DNA of 24,923 nt from DATLZC01 sp037444005 (GCA_037444005.1 JBBING010000032.1:1-24923), one strand, 5' to 3'. Counted from the stretch's first letter, positions 7,519 through 16,199 are shown. Numbers and translations: made by a program. The notes: generated by a model from the letters alone, not told the origin.

Positions 7519-8451
7519 TCAGCGGAGCCGCGGATCCAGCGCGTCCCGGAGGCCGTCGCCCAAAAAGGTGAAGCACAGCATGAGCACGGCGATGGTGGAC
7601 GCCGGGAACACCGCAATCCAGATGTTGGTCTGGATGTAGGTGTAACCGTCGGCGATGAGGCGTCCCAGGCTCGCCGTCGGCGGCGGCAGGCCGAAACCGA
7701 TGAACCCGAGGACGGCCTCCGCGAAGATGGCCGTCGGAATCCCGAACGTGATGGCGACGATAACGGGCCCCAGGGTGTTCGGAAGCATGTGCTGAAAGAC
7801 GATGCGCGCCCGGCTCGCCCCCAGCGCGCGGGCCGCGATGACGAAGTCCCGTTCGGCCAGCGAGAGCATCTGACCCCGCACCAACCGCGCAACCGTCACC
7901 CAACCGACGAACCCGATGGCGATGATCATCTGGAGGCGGTCGTTGCCCAGAATAGGCCAGTCGCGTCCCGTGAGCACCGCCCGCAGCAGGATGATGAACA
8001 GCAGATCCGGGAACGCGTACGCCAGGTCTGTGATTCGCATCAGGATGTTGTCGCCGGTCCTCCCGGTGAGCGCGGCCGTTCCACCTACGATGATGCCCAC
8101 GATCAGCACGAGCACCTGCACACCGAGCCCGATCTGCAGGGAGATGAGCGCGCCCTGGAGGACGCGGGCCCAGTTGTCCCGGCCGAGGTTGTCCGTCCCG
8201 AAGAAGTGGTCGATGGATGGGCCCTGGTGAACGGCGTCGTAGTCCTGGAACGCCGGGTCGTATCGCTGCACCGCGTGGACGTAGTTCCCGGCGACGGCCA
8301 GCGCTCCCACAGCGATGAGCACGACCAGGGACGCGATGGCCAGGCGGTTCTTCCGAAGGCGGAGGAATGCGTCGGACCACAGCCCGCGCATAGGGCGGGC
8401 TTCCAGCGCCTGCCATTCGTCCCCGAGTGCCAGCGCCTGCGCCTCTGCCAT
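7519..8451 (-). CDS. dppC: ABC transporter permease, DppC/OppC family
   Basis: This is an inner-membrane permease subunit of a peptide/nickel-type importer. The 310-residue product has the OppC N-terminal helix after a short cytoplasmic stretch (FLRLRKNRLAIASLVV). It then has the HFFGTDNLGRDNWARVLQGA block, diagnostic of DppC proteins, several further membrane helices, and the EAA-loop AARALGASRARIVFQHMLPN that contacts the ATPase. The C-terminus, LGDGLRDALDPRLR, is also typical. The start ATG at 8451 is one base from the dppB stop, so the two permeases are probably coupled. No ATPase gene follows; the next gene is pfkA. The transported substrate cannot be read from sequence. Confidence 0.9.
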   Translation of the reverse strand: MAEAQALALGDEWQALEARPMRGLWSDAFLRLRKNRLAIASLVVLIAVGALAVAGNYVHAVQRYDPAFQDYDAVHQGPSIDHFFGTDNLGRDNWARVLQGALISLQIGLGVQVLVLIVGIIVGGTAALTGRTGDNILMRITDLAYAFPDLLFIILLRAVLTGRDWPILGNDRLQMIIAIGFVGWVTVARLVRGQMLSLAERDFVIAARALGASRARIVFQHMLPNTLGPVIVAITFGIPTAIFAEAVLGFIGFGLPPPTASLGRLIADGYTYIQTNIWIAVFPASTIAVLMLCFTFLGDGLRDALDPRLR

Positions 8452-8452
8452 C

Positions 8453-9370
8453 TCAGTACCGGATCCTCGGGTCGACGTACGCGTACAGGATATCGACGAC
8501 CAGGTTCGCGACGGCGACGACGGCGGCGTAGAAGAGCGTCGTCCCCATGATGATGCCGTAGTCGCGCACGAAAACGCCGTCGACGAACCGCCGGCCGATG
8601 CCGTTGATCTGGAACGTGCGCTCGATGATGAACGACCCGGTGACGAGGATGGCGAAGATAGGGCCCAGCACCGTCAGCACCGGGATCATGGCGTTCTTGA
8701 CCGCGTGTCGGACGACGATCGTCGTCTCGCGAAGCCCTTTCGAGCGCGCGGTGCGGATGTAGTCCTGCTGCAACACCTCGATCATGCTGGCCCGCGTGAC
8801 CCGCGCGATGTACGCGGCGGGCAGCGTCGCCAGCGAGACCACCGGCAGCACCATCTTCCTGTAATTGCCCAGCTCCCACCCGAGCACGTCGAACCAGCCG
8901 AGCTGGACTGAAAAGATGATCACGAGGAACGTCGCGAGGATGAAGTTCGGCATCGCCGCCCCGGCGGTGGCGAAAAAGACGCCGACGTAGTCCATGATGC
9001 CGTTCCGGTTCAGGGCAGAGACGATGCCGAGCGTCATCCCCACGCCGGTCGCGAAGACGAACGCGAAGAGTCCGACCTGAAAGCTCACGCTGAACCCTTC
9101 GCGGATGATGGACGACACCTCACGGTTGTTGCGGTAGGAGATGCCCAGGTCGCCGCGCAGCAGCCCCCACAGGTAGTCGCCGTACTGCTCGTACAGCGGC
9201 TTGTCGAGGCCGTATCGCGCCTCGAGGTTGCGGCGGACCGACGGCGGCACCTCCTTCTCGCGGTCGAACGGTCCGCCGGGGACGGCGTGCATAAGCAGGA
9301 ACGTCACCGTGGCGACCGCCCAGAGGAGCGGAATCATCCACAGGAGACGCCGCACAATGTAGGCGAACAT
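8453..9370 (-). CDS. dppB: ABC transporter permease, DppB/OppB family
   Basis: This is the second permease subunit, pairing with DppC to form the membrane channel. The 305-residue product starts with the family signature MFAYIVRRLLWMIPLLWAV. It continues with the conserved HAVPGGP segment, RYGLDKPLYEQYGDYLWGLL, several membrane helices, and the cytoplasmic EAA-type loop TARSKGLRETTIVVRHAVKN. It ends with YAYVDPRIRY, as usual for DppB. A GAGGG ribosome site precedes the ATG at 9370. It is separated from dppA by 108 bp that contain a strong hairpin. That arrangement is often seen where the binding protein is made in excess over the permeases. Confidence 0.92.
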   Translation of the reverse strand: MFAYIVRRLLWMIPLLWAVATVTFLLMHAVPGGPFDREKEVPPSVRRNLEARYGLDKPLYEQYGDYLWGLLRGDLGISYRNNREVSSIIREGFSVSFQVGLFAFVFATGVGMTLGIVSALNRNGIMDYVGVFFATAGAAMPNFILATFLVIIFSVQLGWFDVLGWELGNYRKMVLPVVSLATLPAAYIARVTRASMIEVLQQDYIRTARSKGLRETTIVVRHAVKNAMIPVLTVLGPIFAILVTGSFIIERTFQINGIGRRFVDGVFVRDYGIIMGTTLFYAAVVAVANLVVDILYAYVDPRIRY

Positions 9371-9417
9371 CGCACCCTCACGACGTAGCGTACGCTAGAG
9401 CGCGCCGACTGAGGAAG

Positions 9418-9454
9418 CGACGGGGGTCTCCCATGGAGCCGGAGACCCCCGTCG
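9418..9454 (-). terminator. Perfect 14-bp hairpin between dppA and dppB
   Basis: The arms 9418-9431 and 9441-9454 are perfectly complementary (CGACGGGGGTCTCC against GGAGACCCCCGTCG), with a 9-base loop. A further AAGC/GCTT pairing is possible past a one-base bulge. In the dpp transcript it starts about 24 nt after the dppA stop. No U-run follows; the bases after it are pyrimidine-rich (CTTCCTC). It fits a partial terminator or an RNA-stabilising processing structure that raises DppA over DppBC. A 12-bp palindrome TAGCGTACGCTA (9386-9397) lies between it and dppB. Confidence 0.6.
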
Positions 9455-9478
9455 GCTTCACTCCTCGCGAGCGCCTCG

Positions 9479-11203
9479 CTATTCGGCGGCTTGGCCCCAC
9501 GCTTCGGCGATCCAGTCGCCGGGCTGGACGGCGTCCTGACCGGAGCTGTTCTCGCGCATCCCCACCACGTACGGCTTGATGAGCCAGTGGTTGTTCTCGT
9601 GCCAGTACGGGGCGATACCGCACACGTTCTCGATGATCAGGCGCTCGATCTCGCGGTACTGCTGCAGCCGCTCCTCATTGTTGGTGTTGAACCGCGCCTT
9701 CTCCACCAGCGCGTCGATCTCGGGCATGCTGCAGTTGTAGTTGTTCAGCGTTCCCCCGGTGTCGAACAGGCCGAGGATCCAGTTCTCCGGGTCCGGGTAG
9801 TCCTGAATCCAGCCGCCCGGGAAGAGCTGGAACTGGCCGTTCGTGAACCGCTGCGACCGCGTCGCCGAGTCGACCACCTCGATGTCGGTGTCGATGTTCA
9901 GCACTTCCTTGAAGTTCTGCTGCAGGAACTCAGCCGTGGCGCGCGCCGCCGGCGAGTCGCCCACCAGGATCGTCAGCTTCGGGAAACCCTGGCCGTTCGG
10001 GTACCCGGCGTTCGCCAGGTGCTGCCGCGCGGCCTCGGGGTCGAAGCCGATGACGTCGTCGTACGTCCCGATCGGCACACCCGAGGTGACCTCGGGGATC
10101 CAGCTTGTGGTGGGCTCGTTCGCGCCCTGCACCACGACTTCGTTGAGCCGCTCGCGGTCGATAGCCCGCGCCAAGGCGAGGCGCACCTCCTTGTTCGCGA
10201 GCGTCGGGTCCGCGAGCTGCATCTCGAGGCCCCGCGTCGACGGCTGGAGCTGCTTGAAGTACTCGTCCGGGAACTCCTGGACGATGCTCTTGAGCTGCGT
10301 CGTGTCCACCTCGGACTCGTCGAGCTCGCCCGCGCGGTACGCGTTGACCGCGACGGCGGCGTCGTCGATGAACCGGATGGTCAGCTTGTCCAGCGTCGGC
10401 TTGATCTCACCCGCCCAGTTCGGGTTCGGCACCAGCGTCACGTGGTCCTGCTGCACGTACTCCTGCAGGATGTACGGCCCATTGTAGGCGAGCTTCGACG
10501 GGTCCGTCGGCCACGGGTCGCTCGTCGTCTGGAACAGGTGCTTCGGCGCCGGGAACGTCATCCACAGCGACAGGATGATGGTGAACGTGGGCTGCGGCTG
10601 CTGCAGCTTGATCTCCAGCGTCGTGTCGTCCAGCGCCTTCACGCCGATGGCGTCCTCGAAAGCCTGGTCGAATCCCGCTTCGTTGCTGAAGTGGGCGTCG
10701 CACCCCACCAGGTTCGTGAGGACGTACTGATACTCGCCCGCGTTTTCCGGGTTGCAGGTCCGCTTGATGCCGTACTCGAAGTCAGCGGCCGTGAGCGGCT
10801 CGCCGTCCGACCATTTCAGGCCTTCCTTCAGCTTGATGGTGTACGTCGTCCCGTCCTCGGAGATCTCCGGCAGGTCGGCGGCCATCGCGGGCTGAGGGAC
10901 GTTGTTCTTGTCCATCGAGTACAGCCCGCGCCAGATCATCCGGTGGAGCGAGATGTCCTGGGCGAAGCTCGAGAAATGCGGGTCGAGCGATTGGAACTCG
11001 AACCCGTGCACGGTCAGCTCGCCGCCCTGCCGGCGCTCCCGCTCGCCCGTCGGCGGTTGCGTCGCCTGAGGCGTCTCCGGGCCCGCCGTTGCGGTCGGCG
11101 CCTCCTCCTCCTCACCGCCGCCGCACGCGGCTGCGGCGGCGAGGGCCGCGAGCGCCACCGCGCCCAGCAGCGCGGCGCGCCATCCGTGGCGTCTTTCGAA
11201 CAT
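9479..11203 (-). CDS. dppA: Extracytoplasmic substrate-binding lipoprotein, SBP family 5 (DppA/OppA)
   Basis: This lipid-anchored receptor delivers oligopeptides, or another family-5 substrate, to the DppBC permease. The 574-residue product begins with a basic n-region (MFERRHGWR), an Ala/Leu-rich helix and a lipobox ending at Cys27 followed by GGG. An acidic/Pro/Thr linker (residues 31-55) leads into the folded domain. Family-5 features include GGELTV, SLDPHFSSF, GLYSMD, LKEGLKWSDGEPLTAADF and YNGPYILQEY. The ATG at 11203 is preferred over the upstream one at 11248 because it directly precedes the signal peptide and has a G-rich ribosome site (GGAAGGGGGGG) about six bases upstream. The first gene of dppABC, it follows nuoN on the same strand with a 107-bp gap holding an inverted repeat. 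Confidence 0.92.
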   Translation of the reverse strand: MFERRHGWRAALLGAVALAALAAAAACGGGEEEEAPTATAGPETPQATQPPTGERERRQGGELTVHGFEFQSLDPHFSSFAQDISLHRMIWRGLYSMDKNNVPQPAMAADLPEISEDGTTYTIKLKEGLKWSDGEPLTAADFEYGIKRTCNPENAGEYQYVLTNLVGCDAHFSNEAGFDQAFEDAIGVKALDDTTLEIKLQQPQPTFTIILSLWMTFPAPKHLFQTTSDPWPTDPSKLAYNGPYILQEYVQQDHVTLVPNPNWAGEIKPTLDKLTIRFIDDAAVAVNAYRAGELDESEVDTTQLKSIVQEFPDEYFKQLQPSTRGLEMQLADPTLANKEVRLALARAIDRERLNEVVVQGANEPTTSWIPEVTSGVPIGTYDDVIGFDPEAARQHLANAGYPNGQGFPKLTILVGDSPAARATAEFLQQNFKEVLNIDTDIEVVDSATRSQRFTNGQFQLFPGGWIQDYPDPENWILGLFDTGGTLNNYNCSMPEIDALVEKARFNTNNEERLQQYREIERLIIENVCGIAPYWHENNHWLIKPYVVGMRENSSGQDAVQPGDWIAEAWGQAAE

Positions 11204-11236
11204 AGGTGACCCCCCCTTCCTACAAAAGCCTGCGGC

Positions 11237-11264
11237 TCGATAGGGCAAAGCGTAGACCTATCGA
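11237..11264. promoter_or_regulatory. 8-bp inverted repeat upstream of dppA (operator or nuo terminator)
   Basis: TCGATAGG (11237-11244) and CCTATCGA (11257-11264) are perfect inverted copies around a 12-base spacer. The spacer contains the candidate dppA -10 hexamer, so the repeat is well placed to be a repressor operator. It also lies 46 nt after the nuoN stop and could fold as a hairpin at the end of the nuo transcript. A TTTT stretch follows only after about 11 further bases, so it is a poor intrinsic terminator. The two readings cannot be separated from sequence alone. Confidence 0.45.
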
Positions 11265-11277
11265 ACGCCCTTTGCAA
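11249..11277 (-). promoter_or_regulatory. Candidate dppA promoter
   Basis: On the minus strand a -35 TTGCAA (11272-11277) and a -10 TACGCT (11249-11254) are spaced by 17 bases. The -35 matches consensus at 4 of 6 positions and the -10 at 3 of 6, so this is only a moderate candidate. Its weight comes from position: it would start transcription near 11242 and give a leader of about 40 nt to the lipoprotein start at 11203. The -10 sits inside the inverted repeat at 11237-11264. Confidence 0.3.
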
Positions 11278-11310
11278 CCGAACCTCGTGACGTTGGACGC
11301 GGCGGCCATG

Positions 11311-12756
11311 CTACGCGAACAAAAAGCTCGTCGCGTTCTCGACCAGCTCGAACAGGTGCCGCGGATACAGCCCGACATACATCATCGCCACCGCGAGACC
11401 CGCCGCGAGCCCGTTGACGCTCAACGGAACGGCGACCCGCCCGGGCGCTTCCGGCTGGACGATGTAGAGCTGCTTGATGACCTGCAGATAGTAGTAGAGC
11501 GACACCACGCTCATCACGATGCCGATGACCGCCAGCCACAGGTACCCTTCTTCCGCCGTCGCCTGGAACAGCACGAACTTGGTCAGGAACCCGGCAAAGA
11601 GCGGCATCCCGGCCAGCGAGAAGAGCGAGCCCGCCAGCACCGCGGCCAGCAACGGCGCCCGCTCCGCCATGCCCCGGAAGTCGGCGATGTCCTCTTTCCC
11701 GGTGATGACGTGCCACGCGATGATCGCGGTGAACGCGGCCACGTTCGTGATGACGTACCCCGTCATGTGCAGCACGATCGCGCTCGCAGTCACCGGCGTC
11801 AGCGCGGCGACGCCCATGAGCATGTACCCGACCTGGCTGATGGAGGAGTACGCCAGCAGCCGCTTGATGTTCTTCTGTTGCAGCGCGACCAGGTTCCCCA
11901 GAACGATCGTCGCCGCCGAGAGCCCGGCGATCATCCAGTCCCAGTCGTCGATCACGGGGAGCAGCCCCGCGGCGAAGAACCGGAGGATGAACGCGAAGCC
12001 TGCCGCTTTCGACGTCGCGGAGAGATACGCCGTGATGGGCATCGGCGCCCCTTCGTACGCGTCCGGCGTCCACATGTGGAACGGGACGGCCGCCACCTTG
12101 AACCCGAGGCCCGTCACGATGAGCACGAGGGACACGATGAGCCCGAAGTGGAAGCCGGACGGGTCCGCGCTCAGCGCCGTCGCGATGTCGCTGTAGTACG
12201 TCGAGCCGGCGATGCCATAGATGAGACTCATGCCATAGAGGAACAGGGCCGAGGAGAACGCCCCGAGCAGCATGTACTTCATCCCGCCCTCGCTCGACCG
12301 CAGGTCGCTGCGGGTGATGGACACGAGGACGTACAGGCAGAAGCTCAACAGCTCGAGCGAGATGTACGCGGACAGGAGCTCCCGGGACGCGGCCATGTAG
12401 ATGGCACCGATGGTGGAGAGGACGATGAGCCCGTAGTACTCGCCGGGATGCCGGACGCGCTGCCGGACGAACTGGGCCGAGGCGAGCGCGATGGCCGCGG
12501 CCGTCGCGATGAAGAACACCCGGAAGAACGTGGTGTAGTTGTCGACGTAGATGATGTTCGCGAAGACCGAGTACTTGTCGACCCAGGCGAGCGAGGCGCC
12601 CAGCGCTCCGAGCAGGCCCGCAACGGTGAGGTACGGAAGCCATTCTTTCCGGAACCGCGGGACGAACAGGTCGAGGGCCATCACCAGCGCCGCTAGCCCC
12701 GCCAGCAGAAACTCGGGAATGAGGAGCGAGTAGTCCAGGTTCAGTTCGCCGTTCAT
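11311..12756 (-). CDS. nuoN: Complex I membrane subunit NuoN (antiporter-like)
   Basis: NuoN is one of three antiporter-like proton-pumping subunits of NADH-quinone oxidoreductase-type complex I, located in the membrane arm. The 481-residue product keeps the key charged residues: Glu135 in TM5 (SLELLSFCLYVL), Lys220 in TM7 (GLGFKVAAVPFH), Lys250 in TM8 (SATSKAAGFA), and a Lys in the late discontinuous helix (FAGFLTKFVLF). About 14 membrane helices are expected. The ATG at 12756 overlaps the nuoM stop by 4 bp. It is the last gene of the nuo operon; downstream is the inverted repeat before dppA. Confidence 0.93.
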   Translation of the reverse strand: MNGELNLDYSLLIPEFLLAGLAALVMALDLFVPRFRKEWLPYLTVAGLLGALGASLAWVDKYSVFANIIYVDNYTTFFRVFFIATAAAIALASAQFVRQRVRHPGEYYGLIVLSTIGAIYMAASRELLSAYISLELLSFCLYVLVSITRSDLRSSEGGMKYMLLGAFSSALFLYGMSLIYGIAGSTYYSDIATALSADPSGFHFGLIVSLVLIVTGLGFKVAAVPFHMWTPDAYEGAPMPITAYLSATSKAAGFAFILRFFAAGLLPVIDDWDWMIAGLSAATIVLGNLVALQQKNIKRLLAYSSISQVGYMLMGVAALTPVTASAIVLHMTGYVITNVAAFTAIIAWHVITGKEDIADFRGMAERAPLLAAVLAGSLFSLAGMPLFAGFLTKFVLFQATAEEGYLWLAVIGIVMSVVSLYYYLQVIKQLYIVQPEAPGRVAVPLSVNGLAAGLAVAMMYVGLYPRHLFELVENATSFLFA

Positions 12757-14258
12757 GACACTCCCGGCAGGTGGCTCACCGTCTCTGTAATCCGATCGAC
12801 GAACGGGCTCGGGAAGAGCCCCATGAACAGGATCATGGCGATCAGCAGGGCGCCGGCCGCCTGTTCGAGGGGCGTCATCTCCTTCAGCTCATGCCAGCGC
12901 TCGTTGAACGGACCGAAGAACGCCCGCGCGAACATCCGGAAGATGTACACGGCCGTGATGGCGGCCGCGAGGACGCCCAGGGCGCCGAACGCGGGATAGG
13001 TCCGGAACAGCCCCACGAAGATGTTGAACTCGGCGACGAAGCCCGAGAGCCCCGGAAGGCCCACCGACGTCAGGCCGGCGATGACGAAGTACGCCACCCA
13101 TCTGGGCATCCGGTGCACCAGGCCACCGAACTGCGTCATATCCCGGATGTGCGCCTGGTCGTACAGAGCGCCCACCATGGCGAACAGAAGGCCGGTCATC
13201 ACCCCGTGCGAGAACATCTGCAACGCGGCGCCGTTCAGGCCCACTGGGTTCAGCGTCGCGAGCCCCAGGAGCACATACCCCATGTGGCTCACGCTCGAGT
13301 ACCCGACCATGTACTTGAAGTCCTGCTGCGCCGTGGCGGCGATGGCGCCGTAGACCACGTTCACGGTGGCCAGCACCACGAGCGCCGGCATCCAGAACTC
13401 CGCCCCTTCGGGTAGAAGCTGGATGCCGAGCCGGATGATGCCGAACGCCCCCAGCTTCATCAGCACGCCCGCGTGGAGCATCGACACCGCCGTCGGCGCC
13501 GCGACGTGGCCGTCGGGCGACCACGTGTGGAACGGCCACAGGCCGGCCAGCACGCCGCACCCGATCATGAACAGCGGGAACACCACCTTCTGGAAGTTCT
13601 CGTCGAACTGCACCTCGTACAGCTTCACGAGGTCGAAGGTGCCGATGTTCGCCTCACGGAAGACCGCGATGATGCCGGTGAAGATGAGGATGCTCGCCGC
13701 CACGAGCATCACCGTCAGCTTCATCGCGCTGTATTCCTTGGTACGGGTGAAGGTCGGGAAGATGGACGACGCTCCCCAGACGCCGATGAGCAGATACATG
13801 GGGAGCACCGCGACTTCATAGAAGAAGAAGAACGCGAACATGTCGAGCGCCTGGAACGTGCCGTAGACGCCCGACACCAGCACCCAGTACAGGATGAAGA
13901 AATCCTTGTTCCGCTCCTCGATCTTCCACGACACCAGCGCCCCGGCAAACGCGACCGCGCCCGTGAGCAGCACCATCGCGACGCCGATGCCGTCGACGCC
14001 CAGATGCAGGCTGATGCCGCCTTCGTCGAGGAAGCCCACGTTCTCGATCCACGGCCACGTGAGCTCGAACTGATAGGGCTTCCCTGTGTCGAGCTGGTAC
14101 GCGAAGAAGATGTAGGTCGAGAGCGAGAACAGCACGAAGCCGATGGCCACCGAGATCCAGCGCACGAGCTGCCGCTGGCTCCCGGGCACCAGCATCAGCG
14201 CCGCGGCCCCGAGCAGGGGCACGGCGATGGTCGCGACCAGAAATCCACCGCTATGCAT
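12753..14258 (-). CDS. nuoM: Complex I membrane subunit NuoM (antiporter-like), TM7 lysine replaced
   Basis: NuoM is the middle antiporter-like proton-pumping subunit of the membrane arm. The 501-residue product is normal in length and keeps Glu148 in TM5 (FFFYEVAVLPMYLL), the PFHTWSPDGH...APTAVS block, Lys268 in TM8 (AGVLMKLGAFG) and the late FVAEF glutamate. At the TM7 position where E. coli NuoM has Lys234, aligned on the PLHGW/PFHTW anchor, it has Leu237 in GCGVLAGLWPFHTW. No other lysine lies nearby. The ATG at 14258, not the upstream ATG at 14309, is chosen. It leaves a 13-bp gap from nuoL, has a GAAGG site about seven bases ahead, and begins directly with the first membrane helix. Confidence 0.93.
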   Translation of the reverse strand: MHSGGFLVATIAVPLLGAAALMLVPGSQRQLVRWISVAIGFVLFSLSTYIFFAYQLDTGKPYQFELTWPWIENVGFLDEGGISLHLGVDGIGVAMVLLTGAVAFAGALVSWKIEERNKDFFILYWVLVSGVYGTFQALDMFAFFFFYEVAVLPMYLLIGVWGASSIFPTFTRTKEYSAMKLTVMLVAASILIFTGIIAVFREANIGTFDLVKLYEVQFDENFQKVVFPLFMIGCGVLAGLWPFHTWSPDGHVAAPTAVSMLHAGVLMKLGAFGIIRLGIQLLPEGAEFWMPALVVLATVNVVYGAIAATAQQDFKYMVGYSSVSHMGYVLLGLATLNPVGLNGAALQMFSHGVMTGLLFAMVGALYDQAHIRDMTQFGGLVHRMPRWVAYFVIAGLTSVGLPGLSGFVAEFNIFVGLFRTYPAFGALGVLAAAITAVYIFRMFARAFFGPFNERWHELKEMTPLEQAAGALLIAMILFMGLFPSPFVDRITETVSHLPGVS

Positions 14259-14271
14259 CTTCCCGCCTTCG

Positions 14272-16182
14272 CTACGTCCGCATGGCCAGGCCGATGATGG
14301 CGAGCGCAACGACGCCGACGATGATGGCGAGCGCGTAGTTGGGGAGCTTCCCCGTCTGCTGGAACTTCAGCAGCCACCCCGCGAGGCCCGTCGCCTCCGC
14401 CGTGCCGTTCACGCCCGTGTCGTTCACGATCACGCGGTCGAACCACGCCATCACGCGGCCGACCGCCAGCACCACGTGGTCGATGGCCCACTGGTAGATC
14501 TCGTCGAAGTAGAACTTCCGGTAGGACGCCTGGTACGCCTGAGGGAACAGCCGCGCGAACTCCTTCGCCGGGCGCTGCTCGCCCGTCCAGATGAACCACG
14601 AGGCCACCAGCCCGCCCGCCACGGTGAGCACGGAGACGAGCGTGATGAGCGCATCGAACTCGTACTCGTGCGGGTGCTCGAAGAACACGACCTCGCCGAA
14701 CCCGCCCGGGAAGCCCAGCGCCTTCCCGACACCATCGAATACGACGAACCCGCTCACCGCCGCCAGCGCGCCCAGCGCCAGCAACGGCGCCGTCATGGAC
14801 GGTGGCGACTCGTGCGCGTGTTCGAAGGCGTGCCGGTCGCGCGGCTCGCCGAGGAAGGTGAGGATGAACAGCCGCGCCATGTACATCGCCGTCACGGGCA
14901 GCGTCGCCACCAGCGCGGCGAGCAGAAGCTGGTTCCACTCGCCTTTGGCGGCGGCGAGGATCTCGTCCTTCGCCCAGTAGCCCGAGAACGGGATGAGGCC
15001 GGCCATCGCGAGGGTTCCGATGAGGAACGTCCACGTCGTGATCGGCATCTTCCTCGCGAGGCCGCCGAGGCTGTCGACCTCCTGCCGCTCCGTCGCGTGG
15101 ATGACCGACCCCGACCCGAGGAACAGCAGCGCTTTGAAGAACCCGTGCGTGAACAGGTACAGCATCGCCGCCGTCGGCGAGCCGACGCCCAGCGCCACGA
15201 ACATCAGCCCGAGCGAGTTGATCGTCGAGTACGCGACCACGCGCTTGATGTCCCGCTGCGTGAGGCCGATGAGGGCCGACAGGATGACCGTGACCAGCCC
15301 GATGCTGGTGACGAGCTCGGGCGCCCCGTACGCCGCCTCGAACAGCGGCAGCGCCCGGGCGACGAGATACACGCCCGCGACCACCATCGTCGCGGCGTGA
15401 ATCAACGCCGAGACGGGCGTCGGGCCCTCCATCGCGTCAGGCAACCACACATGCAGCGGGAACTGCGCCGACTTGCCCACCGCGCCCATGAAGAGCAACA
15501 CGACCGCCGCGGTGAGCCACGTGTCGTTCACCTGACCAGCCTCGACCTGGTGGAAGATCTGCTGGATGTCGAAGGTGCCCGTTTCCCGGAACAGGATGAT
15601 GATGCCGGTGAGCAGCCCCACGTCGCCGATGCGCGTCGTGATGAACGCCTTCTTCGCCGCCTCTGCGGCCGACCTGCGATCGCTGTAGAACCCGATCAGG
15701 AGGAAGGAGCAGATGCCGACGAGCTCCCAGCTGAAGTAGAGCAGCAGGAAGTTGTCGGCGAGCACCAGCGACAGCATCGAAGCCGCGAACAGCGACAACA
15801 CGGCGTAGAACCACCCGTACCGCGGCTCGCCCTTCATGTATCCGAGGGAGTACACCTGCACCATCAGCGAGACGAAGGTCACGACGACCAGCATTACCGC
15901 GGTGATAGGGTCCACGAAGACGCCGAAGCGGATTTCGAGATTCCCCGGGACCTCGAACCACTGGACGCTGTTGGCGACGCCGGCGAACTCTTCGACGCCA
16001 TGCTCCGCCAGGGCGTCGGTCAGGTCCTTCAGGATGGGGAACACCAGGAGGAACGAGACGGCGATGCCCGCGATCGCGATGAAGTCGCCCTTTCGCGGCA
16101 GGTACTTGCCCGCCAGGACGAGGATCACGAAGGCCGCGGCGGGAAAGAGCGGGAGCAACCAGGCGTCCGTCATGCCGGGCAT
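14272..16182 (-). CDS. nuoL: Complex I membrane subunit NuoL (antiporter-like, distal)
   Basis: NuoL is the most distal proton-pumping subunit, with a long lateral helix clamping the membrane arm. The 636-residue product includes Glu153 in TM5 (YFSWELVGICSFLLIG), Lys237 in TM7 (GAVGKSAQFPLHVW), DAMEGPTPVSALIHAATMV, and a Lys in the SGYWAKDEIL helix. A C-terminal extension (after about residue 530) ends in a final membrane helix, as expected for the lateral-helix region. The start at 16182 is the first ATG after an in-frame TAA; GGAGG lies 12 bases before it, a longer spacing than usual. A second ATG at 16173 is possible. The 65-bp gap before it holds a terminator-like hairpin. Confidence 0.93.
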   Translation of the reverse strand: MPGMTDAWLLPLFPAAAFVILVLAGKYLPRKGDFIAIAGIAVSFLLVFPILKDLTDALAEHGVEEFAGVANSVQWFEVPGNLEIRFGVFVDPITAVMLVVVTFVSLMVQVYSLGYMKGEPRYGWFYAVLSLFAASMLSLVLADNFLLLYFSWELVGICSFLLIGFYSDRRSAAEAAKKAFITTRIGDVGLLTGIIILFRETGTFDIQQIFHQVEAGQVNDTWLTAAVVLLFMGAVGKSAQFPLHVWLPDAMEGPTPVSALIHAATMVVAGVYLVARALPLFEAAYGAPELVTSIGLVTVILSALIGLTQRDIKRVVAYSTINSLGLMFVALGVGSPTAAMLYLFTHGFFKALLFLGSGSVIHATERQEVDSLGGLARKMPITTWTFLIGTLAMAGLIPFSGYWAKDEILAAAKGEWNQLLLAALVATLPVTAMYMARLFILTFLGEPRDRHAFEHAHESPPSMTAPLLALGALAAVSGFVVFDGVGKALGFPGGFGEVVFFEHPHEYEFDALITLVSVLTVAGGLVASWFIWTGEQRPAKEFARLFPQAYQASYRKFYFDEIYQWAIDHVVLAVGRVMAWFDRVIVNDTGVNGTAEATGLAGWLLKFQQTGKLPNYALAIIVGVVALAIIGLAMRT

Positions 16183-16199
16183 CGTGCGCCGTTACCTCC

